From NCBI RefSeq assembly GCF_002846365.1, contig NZ_PJMW01000002.1, positions 5,456,001 through 5,520,000 of the forward strand: a stretch of 64,000 bases of DNA, read 5' to 3'. The first letter of the stretch is position 1. Each line of letters begins with the position of its first letter. The DNA is from Nocardia fluminea. Lineage in GTDB: Bacteria; Actinomycetota; Actinomycetes; Mycobacteriales; Mycobacteriaceae. The translations under genes were made by a program, and so were the position numbers. The notes under the pieces are model-generated. The model ran no database searches. It saw only the letters and a program-made list of their open reading frames with translations, and was not told where the DNA came from. Below, in pieces: positions 17,196-26,192 of the stretch.

Positions 17196-17912
17196 TCAGG
17201 TCGCGGGCTGGGCGCCGTCGTCGGTGCGGCCGCGGCGGCTACCCGTGTAGGCGCTTTCGCGAAGCCAGTTCACCGCTTGGGGTACCAACGTGACGTCGTC
17301 GGGATGGTTCAGAATCGGGTCGAAGAAGTCGGTGCGGTACTCCTCCGGCTCGGCTCGCCTCAGGTCCAGTTCGCCCACGGTTTCGGGTGGGCGGCCGATT
17401 CCATCGGCGATGATCGAGAACCGGAGCACCTGGTCGTCGAGGTGATCGTCGAGGGCCCGCAGGGATGCGGTGTTCGGCAGGCCGTCGGTGTCGAGCGGTT
17501 CCGCGAAGAGCCAGACCGGGGGCGCGTCGCCGAACCGATAGGGCAGGAGTGTGCCGAAACGGGCGGTGCCCCAGGAGCGGGCCGGCGTGATGACGAACCG
17601 GCCCAGCGCACTCCGGCCGGTGGTCGCCAGCGTGAAGTCCCAGGGGTGCTCGTCGCGATCGAGGACCCGGAAAGCCAGCCCGAGGACATCGGGGACACCG
17701 CCGGGGCTGCCGATGCCTTTCGACTGTCGTGCGATGACCGCTCGGTCGCCGGGACCGAACCAGGGCACGTAGTCGCTGGTGGCATGGAATCGGCCCGCGA
17801 GGCGGACACCGCGGGGGTGGAACACCCGCGCGTGCCGAAACCGTGCTCCGGTCTCGAAGGCGGTGCGGACAACGGTGTTCGGCAGTTCGGTGACACGGTG
17901 CAGATCGATCAT
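17196..17912 (-). CDS. Small catalase-fold (catalase-superfamily) protein
   Basis: 238 residues. The N-terminal half aligns with the catalase barrel: RVFHPRGVRLAGRF corresponds to the region around the distal catalytic His of catalase, and IARQSKGIGSPGGVPDVLGLAFRV to the conserved strand that follows. It is about half a catalase in length and I do not see the canonical RxxxY proximal heme motif. A peroxidase-like or other heme/lipid role is possible. AGGAGA precedes the ATG. It is convergent with pncA. Confidence 0.6.
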   Translation of the reverse strand: MIDLHRVTELPNTVVRTAFETGARFRHARVFHPRGVRLAGRFHATSDYVPWFGPGDRAVIARQSKGIGSPGGVPDVLGLAFRVLDRDEHPWDFTLATTGRSALGRFVITPARSWGTARFGTLLPYRFGDAPPVWLFAEPLDTDGLPNTASLRALDDHLDDQVLRFSIIADGIGRPPETVGELDLRRAEPEEYRTDFFDPILNHPDDVTLVPQAVNWLRESAYTGSRRGRTDDGAQPAT

Positions 17913-18163
17913 CGGCGCTGGTCTCCTGTCACAGTCGTTGTGGTGGGCATCCCCAGCGCGATCGCACGCGCCCCGGGCGGTGATGCTCAGGTCCAGTCAG
18001 CCGTCGGCGTTGACGGGAAGGAAATCGGCGTCGCGGCGGATCCGAGACAGCGCAGCGACGACGAGGGACTTACACAGGCCGTCTACCCCCGACGGGGGCG
18101 CCCAATCGGCGTTTGCCGATCGGGCGAGCGCCGATCTACGGCCCTTCCGGCTCCCGCGATGGC

Positions 18164-18541
18164 TCAGGTGTCGCCGGCCGTGATTCCCCACACGAGGCAG
18201 AACGTATGGCCCGCGGGGTCACGGAACACCCGGAAGCGGTCTTCGCCGACAGCATCGGTCACCCGGGTAGCGCCGAGATCCAGCACGCTGCGCTGCGCCA
18301 CCTCGATGTCGCCGACCTCGATGTCGAGATGGAACTGTTGCGATCCGCGTGGGTCCGGAAACTGCGGAGGTTCGTGCTCGGGTGCGAGCTGGAACGCGAG
18401 ACGCCGCCCGTGCGGGTCGGTCAGGACCACCCATGTCTCATCGGTGACCTCGACCGTGCCGCCGAGCAGTTCCCGGTAGAAACGCGCCAGCTCGGCCGGA
18501 TGTTTGCAGTCGAGCACCACCGAACGAAGTTTTCCGATCAT
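18164..18541 (-). CDS. VOC-superfamily (glyoxalase/dioxygenase-fold) protein
   Basis: 125 residues with the paired beta-alpha-beta-beta-beta repeats of the vicinal-oxygen-chelate fold: VVLDCKHPAELARFYRELLGG in the first half, FHLDIEVGDIEVAQRSVLDLGA then FRVFRDPAGHTFCLVW in the second. The start is the ATG at 18541, where homology begins; an upstream 57-residue extension is arginine-rich. Small stand-alone VOC proteins are often stress or detoxification proteins; substrate is unknown. Confidence 0.85.
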   Translation of the reverse strand: MIGKLRSVVLDCKHPAELARFYRELLGGTVEVTDETWVVLTDPHGRRLAFQLAPEHEPPQFPDPRGSQQFHLDIEVGDIEVAQRSVLDLGATRVTDAVGEDRFRVFRDPAGHTFCLVWGITAGDT

Positions 18542-18740
18542 GCAGTCCGGGTTACCGCCGCAGGACGGGCTAAACTCCGGCGCTCCAGCCGAAGAGACCG
18601 GCGCCGGGCGTGATCCTGCTCGCCGAACTCGGCGACACCGGGCAGATGCGGCACGAACGCGAAATTTGCTGTGGCCAAATCGAAACTGGTTACTCGACCG
18701 GCTCCTTAACATCGGTGATCAGGTCTGTTTGAATAGATAG

Positions 18741-19574
18741 ATGTGCAGATGGATGGCGTACGCGGGGGAGCCGATTCTCGCGGAAGAACTGTTGTTCAAG
18801 CCGCGGCACTCGTTGATCGACCAGAGTCTGCATTCCCGGATGGGAGCCACGACAACCAACGGCGACGGTTTCGGTATCGGCTGGTACGGCGAAAACCCGG
18901 AGCCTGCGGTGTTCAAGAGCATCGAACCGGCATGGAACGACCGAAATCTGCGTGAGGTCACCGGTCAGATCCGCACACCGCTGTTGTTCGCCCATATCCG
19001 CGCCTCGACGGGAACGCCGGTTCAGCGCAGTAATTGCCACCCGTTCCGGCACGGGCGATGGCTGTGGATGCACAATGGCGCACTGCGCGGCTTCCGTGAA
19101 GTCCGGCGCGACCTGGTCACCGCGATCGATCCGGTGTTGTTTCCCGATCTCGAAGGATCGACGGATTCGGAAACGCTGTTCTATCTGGCGTTGACCTTCG
19201 GACTCACCGAAGATCCGCTGGGTGCGGTCGCTCGCGCGGTCGGATTCGTCGAAGAGGTCGGTCGCGCGCACCAGGTGGAGAATCCGGTGCAGATGACGGT
19301 GGCGACGACCGATGGGCAGTCGCTGTGGGTATTCCGCTACTCGAGTGAACGGCAGTCGAGATCGCTGTTCTTTTCGACGAAGATCGCGCAACTGCGCGCT
19401 CTGCACCCCGAGGTGGAAGTGCTGCACCGCCTCGGCGAGCACACCCGTTTCGTGGTTTCCGAACCGCTGCGTGACCTGCCCGGCGCGTGGAACGAAGTTC
19501 CCGAATCGTGTGCCGGAGTCGTGCGAGGCGGCGCGGACGAACTCGTGGGGTTCGAGCCCGTCTCCCCGAACTGA
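18741..19574 (+). CDS. Class II glutamine amidotransferase, YafJ/EgtC-like
   Basis: 277 residues. It begins Met-Cys, so Cys2 becomes the N-terminal nucleophile after Met removal. Ntn-hydrolase signatures follow: NGDGFGIGWYG (40-50), FAHIRASTG, CHPFRHGRWLWMHNGALRGF and GSTDSETLFY. The domain spans the whole protein with no synthase domain, so it either acts as an amidohydrolase or partners another protein. EgtC of ergothioneine synthesis belongs here, but no other egt gene is seen. There is no clear Shine-Dalgarno. Confidence 0.85.
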   Translation: MCRWMAYAGEPILAEELLFKPRHSLIDQSLHSRMGATTTNGDGFGIGWYGENPEPAVFKSIEPAWNDRNLREVTGQIRTPLLFAHIRASTGTPVQRSNCHPFRHGRWLWMHNGALRGFREVRRDLVTAIDPVLFPDLEGSTDSETLFYLALTFGLTEDPLGAVARAVGFVEEVGRAHQVENPVQMTVATTDGQSLWVFRYSSERQSRSLFFSTKIAQLRALHPEVEVLHRLGEHTRFVVSEPLRDLPGAWNEVPESCAGVVRGGADELVGFEPVSPN

Positions 19575-19594
19575 GTTCTCCGCAGCGAATCCCG

Positions 19595-19843
19595 CTAGAT
19601 CGTAGCCATCGCTTCGGCGCCGTACGGGTCATCGCCGGTGATCTCGATCGGGTAGACGCTGACCGTTTGCCGTGCGGCCTTTTCGACGAGCAGCGGAACG
19701 AAATCGCGGACCCGGGCGTCGATGAACCGCTCGTGGATACGGCGAACGAGAAGTTCGATCTCCGCCGGTGATTGCGCGGGGAAATGAGCGACCAGGCGTT
19801 CGATCACCTGATCGATCTGCGCAGCTTCCTTGTCGTCGAGCAT
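19595..19843 (-). CDS. Small three-helix-bundle protein
   Basis: 82 residues, entirely helical in pattern (DDKEAAQIDQVIERLVAHFP, AEIELLVRRIHERFIDARVRDFVPLLVEKAA), resembling short actinobacterial three-helix-bundle dimerisation proteins of unknown function. The ATG at 19843 has GGTGG 6 nt upstream; a TTG at 19849 overlaps the stop of the preceding ligase gene. The two are therefore co-transcribed, ligase first. Confidence 0.7.
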   Translation of the reverse strand: MLDDKEAAQIDQVIERLVAHFPAQSPAEIELLVRRIHERFIDARVRDFVPLLVEKAARQTVSVYPIEITGDDPYGAEAMATI

Positions 19844-19845
19844 GA

Positions 19846-21039
19846 TCAACCACCCGTTCGCTCATGACCGGCCGGTCTTGTCACCTTGCCTCGCTGGAAA
19901 TCGTCGGCTGCGCCGCCTTCGGCGGTCAGTCGCGAGAGCACATCGATGACGTTCGCCGGGCCGCCTGCCAGCAGGGCGCGGCGTTGCCGGACAGCGCCGT
20001 TACCACTGGTGAGCACTGCCGCGAGCGCGTCTCGGGTGAACGCGTAGTCACCCGATTCCTCCAGCGCGGGACGAACGTGGCAGAGCAATCGGGCCAGGGC
20101 GTGGCGGCCATCCCTTCGACCCGGGACGGCTGTGGCGAGTCGAGTGCCGCAGAGCCCGTCGCGGGCGGCGGAGCGGCACGCTGAGCGCAGGCGCGATCGC
20201 GGGATCGGTACGGCGAAATGTCCACGGCCGATCGCGGCGACCGAGGTGATGACCAGGCCCCGTACCAGACTCGCCAGCAGTGCGGTTTCCTCTGCGGTGG
20301 CGGGGACATCGCTGATCCGGACCTCGATGGTGGGTAGGTGAGCGGACAATCGAATATCCCAATAGACCATCGCGGGGTCGAGGATCTGTCCGTCTCGCGC
20401 GAGTCGGGCGACGATGTCGTCGTAATGCGCAGCTGAGCGGAAATACGGTGGTGGACCCGAGCTCGGCCACCGCGCCCACATGATGTGGCGCCAGCTGGCG
20501 TGTCCGGTATCGATGCCCTCGGCGATCGGTGAATTCGCGGTCAACGCCAACAGCGCGGGGAGCCAGCGCCGCAGGTGATTGCTCACCTGTACCGCGAGGT
20601 CGCGGTCGGGGACGCAGACATGGACATGGCAACCGCAGGTCACCTGGTCGGCCGGCGCCCCGAAATATCGGGCTATGCGCTGGTATCTCGGCGTGCCGGT
20701 GATGGAACCGGCAGGAGGGCCCCAGATCGGTACCCCCACAGCCAACGGAAACGAACCGGACCGAGCCGCGGCGTCGATGACGGCGATCCTCGCCCGCCGA
20801 ACCTCGCGATGCACCGCCTCGATACTCGCGCACACCGGGGTGCAGGTTTCGATCTGGCATTGGGAGAGTTCCAGTTGCAACGCGGTGCCGGTCTCGGCTG
20901 CGGCGACGGTCGTGTTGGTCAGGGAAGGGCGTCCGGTGGCCGGGTCGACCAGCACGAACTCTTCCTCGACGCCGACGGTGAACGCGCGGATGTCATCGCG
21001 GTGGCACCGGTCGCGTCGGTCTATCGACAGGGACGCCAT
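19846..21039 (-). CDS. Carboxylate-amine ligase, GCS2 (YbdK-type glutamate-cysteine ligase) family
   Basis: 397 residues. It has the GCS2 start (FTVGVEEEFVLVDPATG, with the metal-binding Glu cluster), GCHVHVCVPDRDLAVQVSNHLR and MWARWPSSGPPPYF. Family enzymes join an amino acid carboxylate to an amine with ATP; weak glutamate-cysteine ligase activity is known for YbdK. In a mycothiol-using actinobacterium the true product is uncertain. AGGAGG precedes the ATG at 21039. It is followed without a gap by the three-helix-bundle gene. Confidence 0.85.
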   Translation of the reverse strand: MASLSIDRRDRCHRDDIRAFTVGVEEEFVLVDPATGRPSLTNTTVAAAETGTALQLELSQCQIETCTPVCASIEAVHREVRRARIAVIDAAARSGSFPLAVGVPIWGPPAGSITGTPRYQRIARYFGAPADQVTCGCHVHVCVPDRDLAVQVSNHLRRWLPALLALTANSPIAEGIDTGHASWRHIMWARWPSSGPPPYFRSAAHYDDIVARLARDGQILDPAMVYWDIRLSAHLPTIEVRISDVPATAEETALLASLVRGLVITSVAAIGRGHFAVPIPRSRLRSACRSAARDGLCGTRLATAVPGRRDGRHALARLLCHVRPALEESGDYAFTRDALAAVLTSGNGAVRQRRALLAGGPANVIDVLSRLTAEGGAADDFQRGKVTRPAGHERTGG

Positions 21040-21104
21040 CGTTCCTCCTGGTCGGTGCCTCGCCCACCGGTGGACGAGCTATCGCAGAGACATCCGACGC
21101 GGAC

Positions 21105-21536
21105 TCAGCGTGCGGGTCGCCAGGTGGATACAGCCCAGATGATCACGACGCTGAGCGCGATGATCACGATCGACCATGCCGGGTAGTACGGCAAGGACAT
21201 GAAGTTCGCGACGATGACCAGTGCGGCTATCGCCATCGCGGCGTAGCGGGCCCACGTCGATCCGATCGCGAGGCCCACGCCGCACAGCAGTGCGAGAGCG
21301 CCCAGCACGACATGAACCCAGCCCCATGTGGTGGTGTCGAACTCGTAGATGTACTCGATTCCGGCGACATACAACTGGTCGTCCACGATCGCCGAAATTC
21401 CCTGCAGAATGGAGACTGCCGCCAGAATGATGAGCATGAACGCGGCCGAGATCGATATCCCCTCGGCGACTGCCTGCCGCTGAAAGGGCTCTGCCTCGGG
21501 CGTGACGTTGTGCACCGTAGACGTGTTACCGGTCAT
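21105..21536 (-). CDS. Small four-helix membrane protein, DUF7144-like
   Basis: 143 residues with four predicted membrane helices (about 30-52, 72-92, 98-115 and 120-138) and a family-like loop, QLYVAGIEYIYEFDTTTWGWVH, between the first two. Function unknown; relatives are common in actinobacteria. GAGGAG precedes the ATG at 21536; a longer in-frame start at 21578 is less likely. It lies 65 bp upstream of the GCS2 ligase on the same strand. Confidence 0.7.
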   Translation of the reverse strand: MTGNTSTVHNVTPEAEPFQRQAVAEGISISAAFMLIILAAVSILQGISAIVDDQLYVAGIEYIYEFDTTTWGWVHVVLGALALLCGVGLAIGSTWARYAAMAIAALVIVANFMSLPYYPAWSIVIIALSVVIIWAVSTWRPAR

Positions 21537-22151
21537 GGTCGACTCCTCGGTGATAACTGAGGACCGCCCACTCGGCACCGGCCAATTCGCCGTTGAATGG
21601 ATGCCGGTCCTGTCGGAACTTCTCTTTTCGAATCCGTCTGTCTGTAAACCACCCGTGGTGGTTGTAGTCGCGATGGGGGTGATGCCCCCTTTTCGTGCGC
21701 GACTGTCCGCTCGGTGTCGTCGTGCATCATCGAGAATCGCATGCCCAGCGAAATTGTCTGCGGGGGTTCGGTATCCGCATTCGAAGGGTTGCTATGAGTT
21801 TACCGGAACAAGTTCCTTCAAACAAGATGTGGGTTTCGAGATGTAGCTCGATCGCGGACATCGAGTAGTCCGGCACCGTTCCGATCAGCGGCAGGACGCC
21901 GACACCCGCCGGGACGGATCTGGGGCCTGATAAGGCTTTCCTGATGCATCTTATCGCCCTGGGAAGGCAAACGAGGTTCGCGCTGTGTCGGGTAATCGGA
22001 TCAAGCGATGAGCTGGCATCGGCAGTGCGGTTGCTGATGCTTCGCCGACTCCCGCGGTCCCGGGGTAGTCCCGGCCAGTAGTGTCAGCACTACCGGGCAT
22101 CGGGGTGTCCGCAGGCTTCTCGTCGCGGGTCGTTCTTCCTAGTTTCATGGG
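21537..22151. other. 615-bp intergenic region between divergent genes, no gene seen
   Basis: On the minus strand GTTT (21820-21823) and GGTAAA (21799-21804) are spaced by 15 bp, resembling a SigB/SigF-type promoter for the membrane-protein gene, though the leader would be about 260 bp long. The spacer contains the palindrome GGAACAAGTTCC (21805-21816). No convincing coding frame was found, and the rest shows nothing notable. Confidence 0.35.
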
Positions 22152-23294
22152 ATGCGGATGAAACTTGCGATGCTGGGGATGGCGGTGTTGGTAGCGACGT
22201 CGTGCGGAATCGACACTTCGCACGATGTCACGGAATCGGGTCGGGCCGAGATCGTGGACGCGCTGAACAATGCGGTGCGCCAGGGCTATCCGGGCGCTCA
22301 GGCGGTGATCACCGATAACGGTCATACCTGGTCGGTCACCGCAGGGGCGGCCGACCTGGCTACCGGTAGGCCGTTCTCCGACGGCGATCGACTCCGGATA
22401 GCGAGCAATACCAAGCCGTTCGTCGCCACGGTGATGCTGCAACTGGTGGCCGAGGGCAAGACCGAGCTGGATGCGCCGGTGGAACGGTATCTACCGGGGG
22501 TGGTGCGCGGGCCCGGCATCGACGGTAATCGGATCACGATCCGAAACCTGCTGCAGCACACCAGCGGACTACCCGAATACGCTGCCGAGTCCGGGACACC
22601 GCCCGAGCCGGGTCAGGTCGCGGGCCTCACCGAGCACGTCCGATGGGGGACAACGGACACCGCCGAAATGATCCGTCATGCGCTCACCGCGCCCGCCGAT
22701 TTCGATCCCGGTGCGCACTGGGCATATTCCAACACGAACTACGCCGTCGCCGGCATGGTGGTCGAGCAGATCACCGGAAATCCGATAGGCGCTGAGATCA
22801 CCCGCCGCGTCATCGTGCCCCTCGGCTTGCGCGACACCTACTACCCGGACCCCGACGAGATCGACATCCGTGGCCCACACCCCAAGGGCTACACCGAAAT
22901 CGACGGCACGCGGGTCGACTACACCAGTCAGAACGTATCGTGGGCCGGTGCCGCGGGCGCGATGGTCGCCTCGGGTGCCGACCTGAACCACTTCTTCACC
23001 GCCCTGCTCGACGGAAAGCTGCTCCCACCCGCGCAATTGGCGGAAATGAAGAACGTCCGGCCCACCGGAGTGGACAGCACATGGGCATACGGACTCGGCC
23101 TGGCCCGCATGACGATGTCGTGCGGCAACGAACTCTGGGGCCACACCGGCGGCCTGTCGGGCACAGTGACCTACGGCGGTGTGGTCCTCACGACCGGCCG
23201 CGCCGTAACCATCGCCCTCAATCAAGACCTCATGGATGACCGCTCCGGGGAAGGTTCCCGTGCGTTGGACGCTGCCGCCTGCTCGACGCTCTAG
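22152..23294 (+). CDS. Serine hydrolase, class C beta-lactamase/DD-peptidase family, probable lipoprotein
   Basis: 380 residues. The N-terminal hydrophobic stretch ends in VATSCG, a lipobox-like site with Cys18. The catalytic set is Ser85-x-x-Lys88 (ASNTK), Tyr in YSN (YSNTNY) and the HTGG strand (LWGHTGG), as in the Streptomyces R61 DD-peptidase and EstB-type esterases. It acts outside the membrane on peptidoglycan peptides or esters. The ATG at 22152 gives the shortest signal sequence. Confidence 0.9.
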   Translation: MRMKLAMLGMAVLVATSCGIDTSHDVTESGRAEIVDALNNAVRQGYPGAQAVITDNGHTWSVTAGAADLATGRPFSDGDRLRIASNTKPFVATVMLQLVAEGKTELDAPVERYLPGVVRGPGIDGNRITIRNLLQHTSGLPEYAAESGTPPEPGQVAGLTEHVRWGTTDTAEMIRHALTAPADFDPGAHWAYSNTNYAVAGMVVEQITGNPIGAEITRRVIVPLGLRDTYYPDPDEIDIRGPHPKGYTEIDGTRVDYTSQNVSWAGAAGAMVASGADLNHFFTALLDGKLLPPAQLAEMKNVRPTGVDSTWAYGLGLARMTMSCGNELWGHTGGLSGTVTYGGVVLTTGRAVTIALNQDLMDDRSGEGSRALDAAACSTL

Positions 23295-23313
23295 CGCGAT
23301 CGGTGCGGACGGT

Positions 23314-23348
23314 CTGCTGTGGGCACCGGCCCGAGATGACCACAGCAG
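23314..23348. terminator. Candidate terminator between convergent genes
   Basis: CTGCTGTGG (23314-23322) pairs with CCACAGCAG (23340-23348), a 9-bp stem with a 17-nt loop, lying between the serine hydrolase and the first LLM gene. The large loop makes it weaker than the hairpins at 14369 and 55782. Confidence 0.45.
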
Positions 23349-23357
23349 CACCATCAC

Positions 23358-24722
23358 TCAGGCGTCGACCGGAACCGCGGCCGATCGTAGGCCGGGGAGG
23401 CCGAGGTTGTCTCGCAGGGTGGTTCCGGTGTACTCGGTGCGGAGGGCACCTCGGTCCTGGAGCAAAGGGACCACACGGTCGACGAATTCGTCCAGGCCGG
23501 TGGGGACGAGGTGAGAACCGAGGATGAAACCGTCGGAACCGTCGCTGTTGACGAAATCGTCGATCTTCTCCGCGACCCGGGCCGGTGTTCCGACGATCGG
23601 GCCGCGCTCGAACTGGTCGATCACCGTCTCGCGCAGGGTCAGCTTCTTGGCCTCGGATACCTCGCGCAACCGCTTGACCGTGGCGAAGCGGTCTTGGTGC
23701 AGGAAGGCCCGGCCCTGGATGAACGGCGGCGCGTCGGGCTCGGGCTCGACGTCAGGGACCGGGCCCTCGGGGTCGTAGCCGGACAGGTCCCGGTTCCAGA
23801 TCTGTTCGAGCAGGATCAGCGCGGTCTGTCCGGTGACCTGCTCGTCGCGGATCGCCCGGTACTTCTCGATCGCCTCGGCGTCGGTGTCGCCGAGGACGAA
23901 ACTCGCCGACGGCAGGATCTTGATGTCATCGGGCGAGCGCCCGGCCGCGACCGCGCGCGACTTGATGTCGCGATAGAAGTCCGCGGCCTCGCGAAGCTTG
24001 CCATAGGGGGAGAAGATGGCGTCGGCGTTGGCCGCGGCGAAATCGCGGCCCTGCGGTGAGACACCGGCTTGCAGGATCACCGGTCTGCCCTGCGGGCTGC
24101 GCGGCACGGTGAACCGGCCGGAGATGTCGAACTGCCGACCACGGAACTCGAACGATCCGGCATCGGGCCGGGCCAGGAATCGCCCGCTGTCCTTGTCGGC
24201 GACGATGTCGTCGGCATTCCACGAATCCCACAGGGCACGCACAGCACGCAGTGTCTCCTCGGCCCGCACATACCGGTCGGACGGGTCGAGGAAGCCACCG
24301 CGGCGAAAGTTCTGTCCGGTGAAGGCGTCGAAGGAGGTCACCACGTTCCAGGCCGCGCGGCCGCCGGAGAGATGATCGAGAGTGGCGAACTGCCGGGCCA
24401 GCTCGTAGGGCTCGTTGAACGTCGCGTTGACGGTGCCCGCGAGGCCGAGGTGCTCGGTGACCGAGGCGATGGCGGCCAGCACGCCGAAGGTGTCGGGGCG
24501 GCCGATGATGTCCTGGTCGAAGATCTGGCCCGCGCGCTCACGCAGGATGAGACCTTCGGCCAGGAAGAAGAAGTCGAACTTGCCGCGTTCGGCTGTGCGC
24601 GCGGTGTGTTCGAAGGAGCTGAAGTCGATCTGGCTGCCCGCCTCGGGGTGCCACCAGGCGGTGTGGTGGTTGACGCCGCCGAGGTAGGCGCCGAGGATGA
24701 CCTGCTTGCGGGGTGTACTCAT
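23358..24722 (-). CDS. LLM flavin-dependent monooxygenase, NtaA/SnaA/DszA family
   Basis: 454 residues, luciferase-like TIM barrel that oxidises its substrate with reduced FMN supplied by a separate reductase. Family marks: KQVILGAYLGGVNHHTAWWHP, FDFFFLAEG, SGGRAAWNVVTSFD (FMN-binding loop), YVRAEETLRAVRALWDSW and a C-terminal GIxGTP-like loop (GPIVGTPARVAEKI). The start is the ATG at 24722, 10 bp after the preceding LLM stop; upstream in-frame sequence is shadow. Last gene of a run of three LLM genes. Relatives act on organosulfur or aminocarboxylate compounds. Confidence 0.85.
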   Translation of the reverse strand: MSTPRKQVILGAYLGGVNHHTAWWHPEAGSQIDFSSFEHTARTAERGKFDFFFLAEGLILRERAGQIFDQDIIGRPDTFGVLAAIASVTEHLGLAGTVNATFNEPYELARQFATLDHLSGGRAAWNVVTSFDAFTGQNFRRGGFLDPSDRYVRAEETLRAVRALWDSWNADDIVADKDSGRFLARPDAGSFEFRGRQFDISGRFTVPRSPQGRPVILQAGVSPQGRDFAAANADAIFSPYGKLREAADFYRDIKSRAVAAGRSPDDIKILPSASFVLGDTDAEAIEKYRAIRDEQVTGQTALILLEQIWNRDLSGYDPEGPVPDVEPEPDAPPFIQGRAFLHQDRFATVKRLREVSEAKKLTLRETVIDQFERGPIVGTPARVAEKIDDFVNSDGSDGFILGSHLVPTGLDEFVDRVVPLLQDRGALRTEYTGTTLRDNLGLPGLRSAAVPVDA

Positions 24723-24732
24723 CGGTGGGGCC

Positions 24733-25941
24733 TCACACTCTGGCGTAACGGTTGGGCACGGTGGTCGACAGACCGAGCAGTCCGCGCAGGGAACCCTCGG
24801 GGTAGCTGGTGCGGAACGCTCCGCGATGCTGCAGGGCGGGCACGAGTCGTCCGGCGATCGCGGCCAGGTCGTCGACCGCGACACCGGGACGTAGCCGGAA
24901 CCCGTCGACACCCTGGGTGTTCCAGTCGGCGAGCAGATCGGCGATTTCCTCGGCGCTGCCGGTGAAAACGGCCGCGTCGGAAGAGAATTCGGCACCGGAC
25001 TGATCGTTGAGCCGGGCCAGGCGTTGCGCGCCGGTGTCGTCATCGGTATCGAGGAATACGACCAGGTCGGCGTACACCCGCAGTGGTTCGCCCACCCTGG
25101 ACGCACCGGCGGTCGCGATCTGTCGCAGGATCTGTGCCGGTCCGTGCTCGCGGGTGGGTGTCACGAAGACCAGATCCGCTGCCGTGGCGGCGAATTCGTA
25201 GATGCGGGGGGCGTGGCCAAGTGCTGTGATCACCGGCTGACCTTGTGGCGGGCGCGGGGTGATGGCCGGACCACGGACACGGAAGAATCGGCCCTCGAAG
25301 TCGATGTAGTGCAGTTTGTCGCGGTCGATGAAGCGGCGGGTGGCGACGTCGCGGATCTCGGCGTCGTCTTCCCAGCTGTCCCACAGGCGCCGCACCACCT
25401 CGACGGCGTCGGTGGCCTCCTCGAACAATGCTTCGGCGTGGCCGGGGAGCTCGCCGGTCGCGATGAGGGCGGCGAACTCGGCGGGTGTCGGGTCGGTGAT
25501 CTCGCGGCGCCCGAAGTGCTGGGCCTCCTCGGCACCCGCCGAGACTCGAACCTGCCAGCCCGCGCGGCCGCGCGAAGTGTAGTCGAGGGTGGCGATCGCG
25601 GTGGAGACATGGAACGGCTCGGTGTGGGTGGTCGTCACCGTGGGGATGAGCCCGATGTGGTGGGTGAGCGGGGCGAGCGTGGCGGCGATCAGATGTGCGT
25701 CGAGCCGGGCGCGGACCTGGTCCACGGCATCGTCGCCGCGGGCGTGCAGCGGACCGGGCACACGCAAGCTGTCCTCGATCGTGACGAAGTCGAGCAGACC
25801 ACGCTCGGCGGTGGCGACCACGTCGGTCCAGTATCGGGCGCTGAACAATTCGGTGGGCCGCGAGTTCGGTGCTCGCCAGGCGGCCGGGTGCCAGCCCGCG
25901 CCGTCGAGCGCGACACCCAGGTGCAGTGGGTTCGGTGCCAT
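24733..25941 (-). CDS. LLM flavin-dependent oxidoreductase, NtaA-like
   Basis: 402 residues with the LLM barrel. LHLGVALDGAGWHPAAW opens strand 1; YTSRGRAGWQVRVSAGAEEAQHFG is the FMN loop in which NtaA-type proteins usually read GRAAWNVVTS, so here W-Q-V-R replaces W-N-V-V. PRPPQGQPVITALGHAP is conserved. The start is the ATG at 25941, where homology begins. It is separated from LLM3 upstream by 251 bp and followed by LLM1 after 10 bp. Confidence 0.8.
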   Translation of the reverse strand: MAPNPLHLGVALDGAGWHPAAWRAPNSRPTELFSARYWTDVVATAERGLLDFVTIEDSLRVPGPLHARGDDAVDQVRARLDAHLIAATLAPLTHHIGLIPTVTTTHTEPFHVSTAIATLDYTSRGRAGWQVRVSAGAEEAQHFGRREITDPTPAEFAALIATGELPGHAEALFEEATDAVEVVRRLWDSWEDDAEIRDVATRRFIDRDKLHYIDFEGRFFRVRGPAITPRPPQGQPVITALGHAPRIYEFAATAADLVFVTPTREHGPAQILRQIATAGASRVGEPLRVYADLVVFLDTDDDTGAQRLARLNDQSGAEFSSDAAVFTGSAEEIADLLADWNTQGVDGFRLRPGVAVDDLAAIAGRLVPALQHRGAFRTSYPEGSLRGLLGLSTTVPNRYARV

Positions 25942-26192
25942 CGTCTGCCATTTCTGTGGTTCGGTGAACAGTGACTGGTGCAACGCGCGATGGCGGGGAA
26001 CCGGGGTGTGCGCCGGGTCCGAGTGCGGGAGTCGATACGGGTGCCGCACTGGGGCCGGCACGATCGCGGGTGGCCGGCGGCGTACCGGATGCACACGGCC
26101 GACCCACTGCGACGACGTCAACCGTTGAATTCAGCCCGATCGACAGGAAATAGGTTGTCGCTTACGAGATCGCTGATCGCCGAACCCGCCGT

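Noticed and set aside
17997..18191. 64-codon minus-strand frame upstream of the catalase-fold gene
   Set aside because: Arg/Ser-rich, overlaps the VOC gene end, no Shine-Dalgarno.
17193..18479. 428-codon plus-strand frame over the catalase-fold and VOC genes
   Set aside because: Antisense shadow of two genes with recognisable folds.
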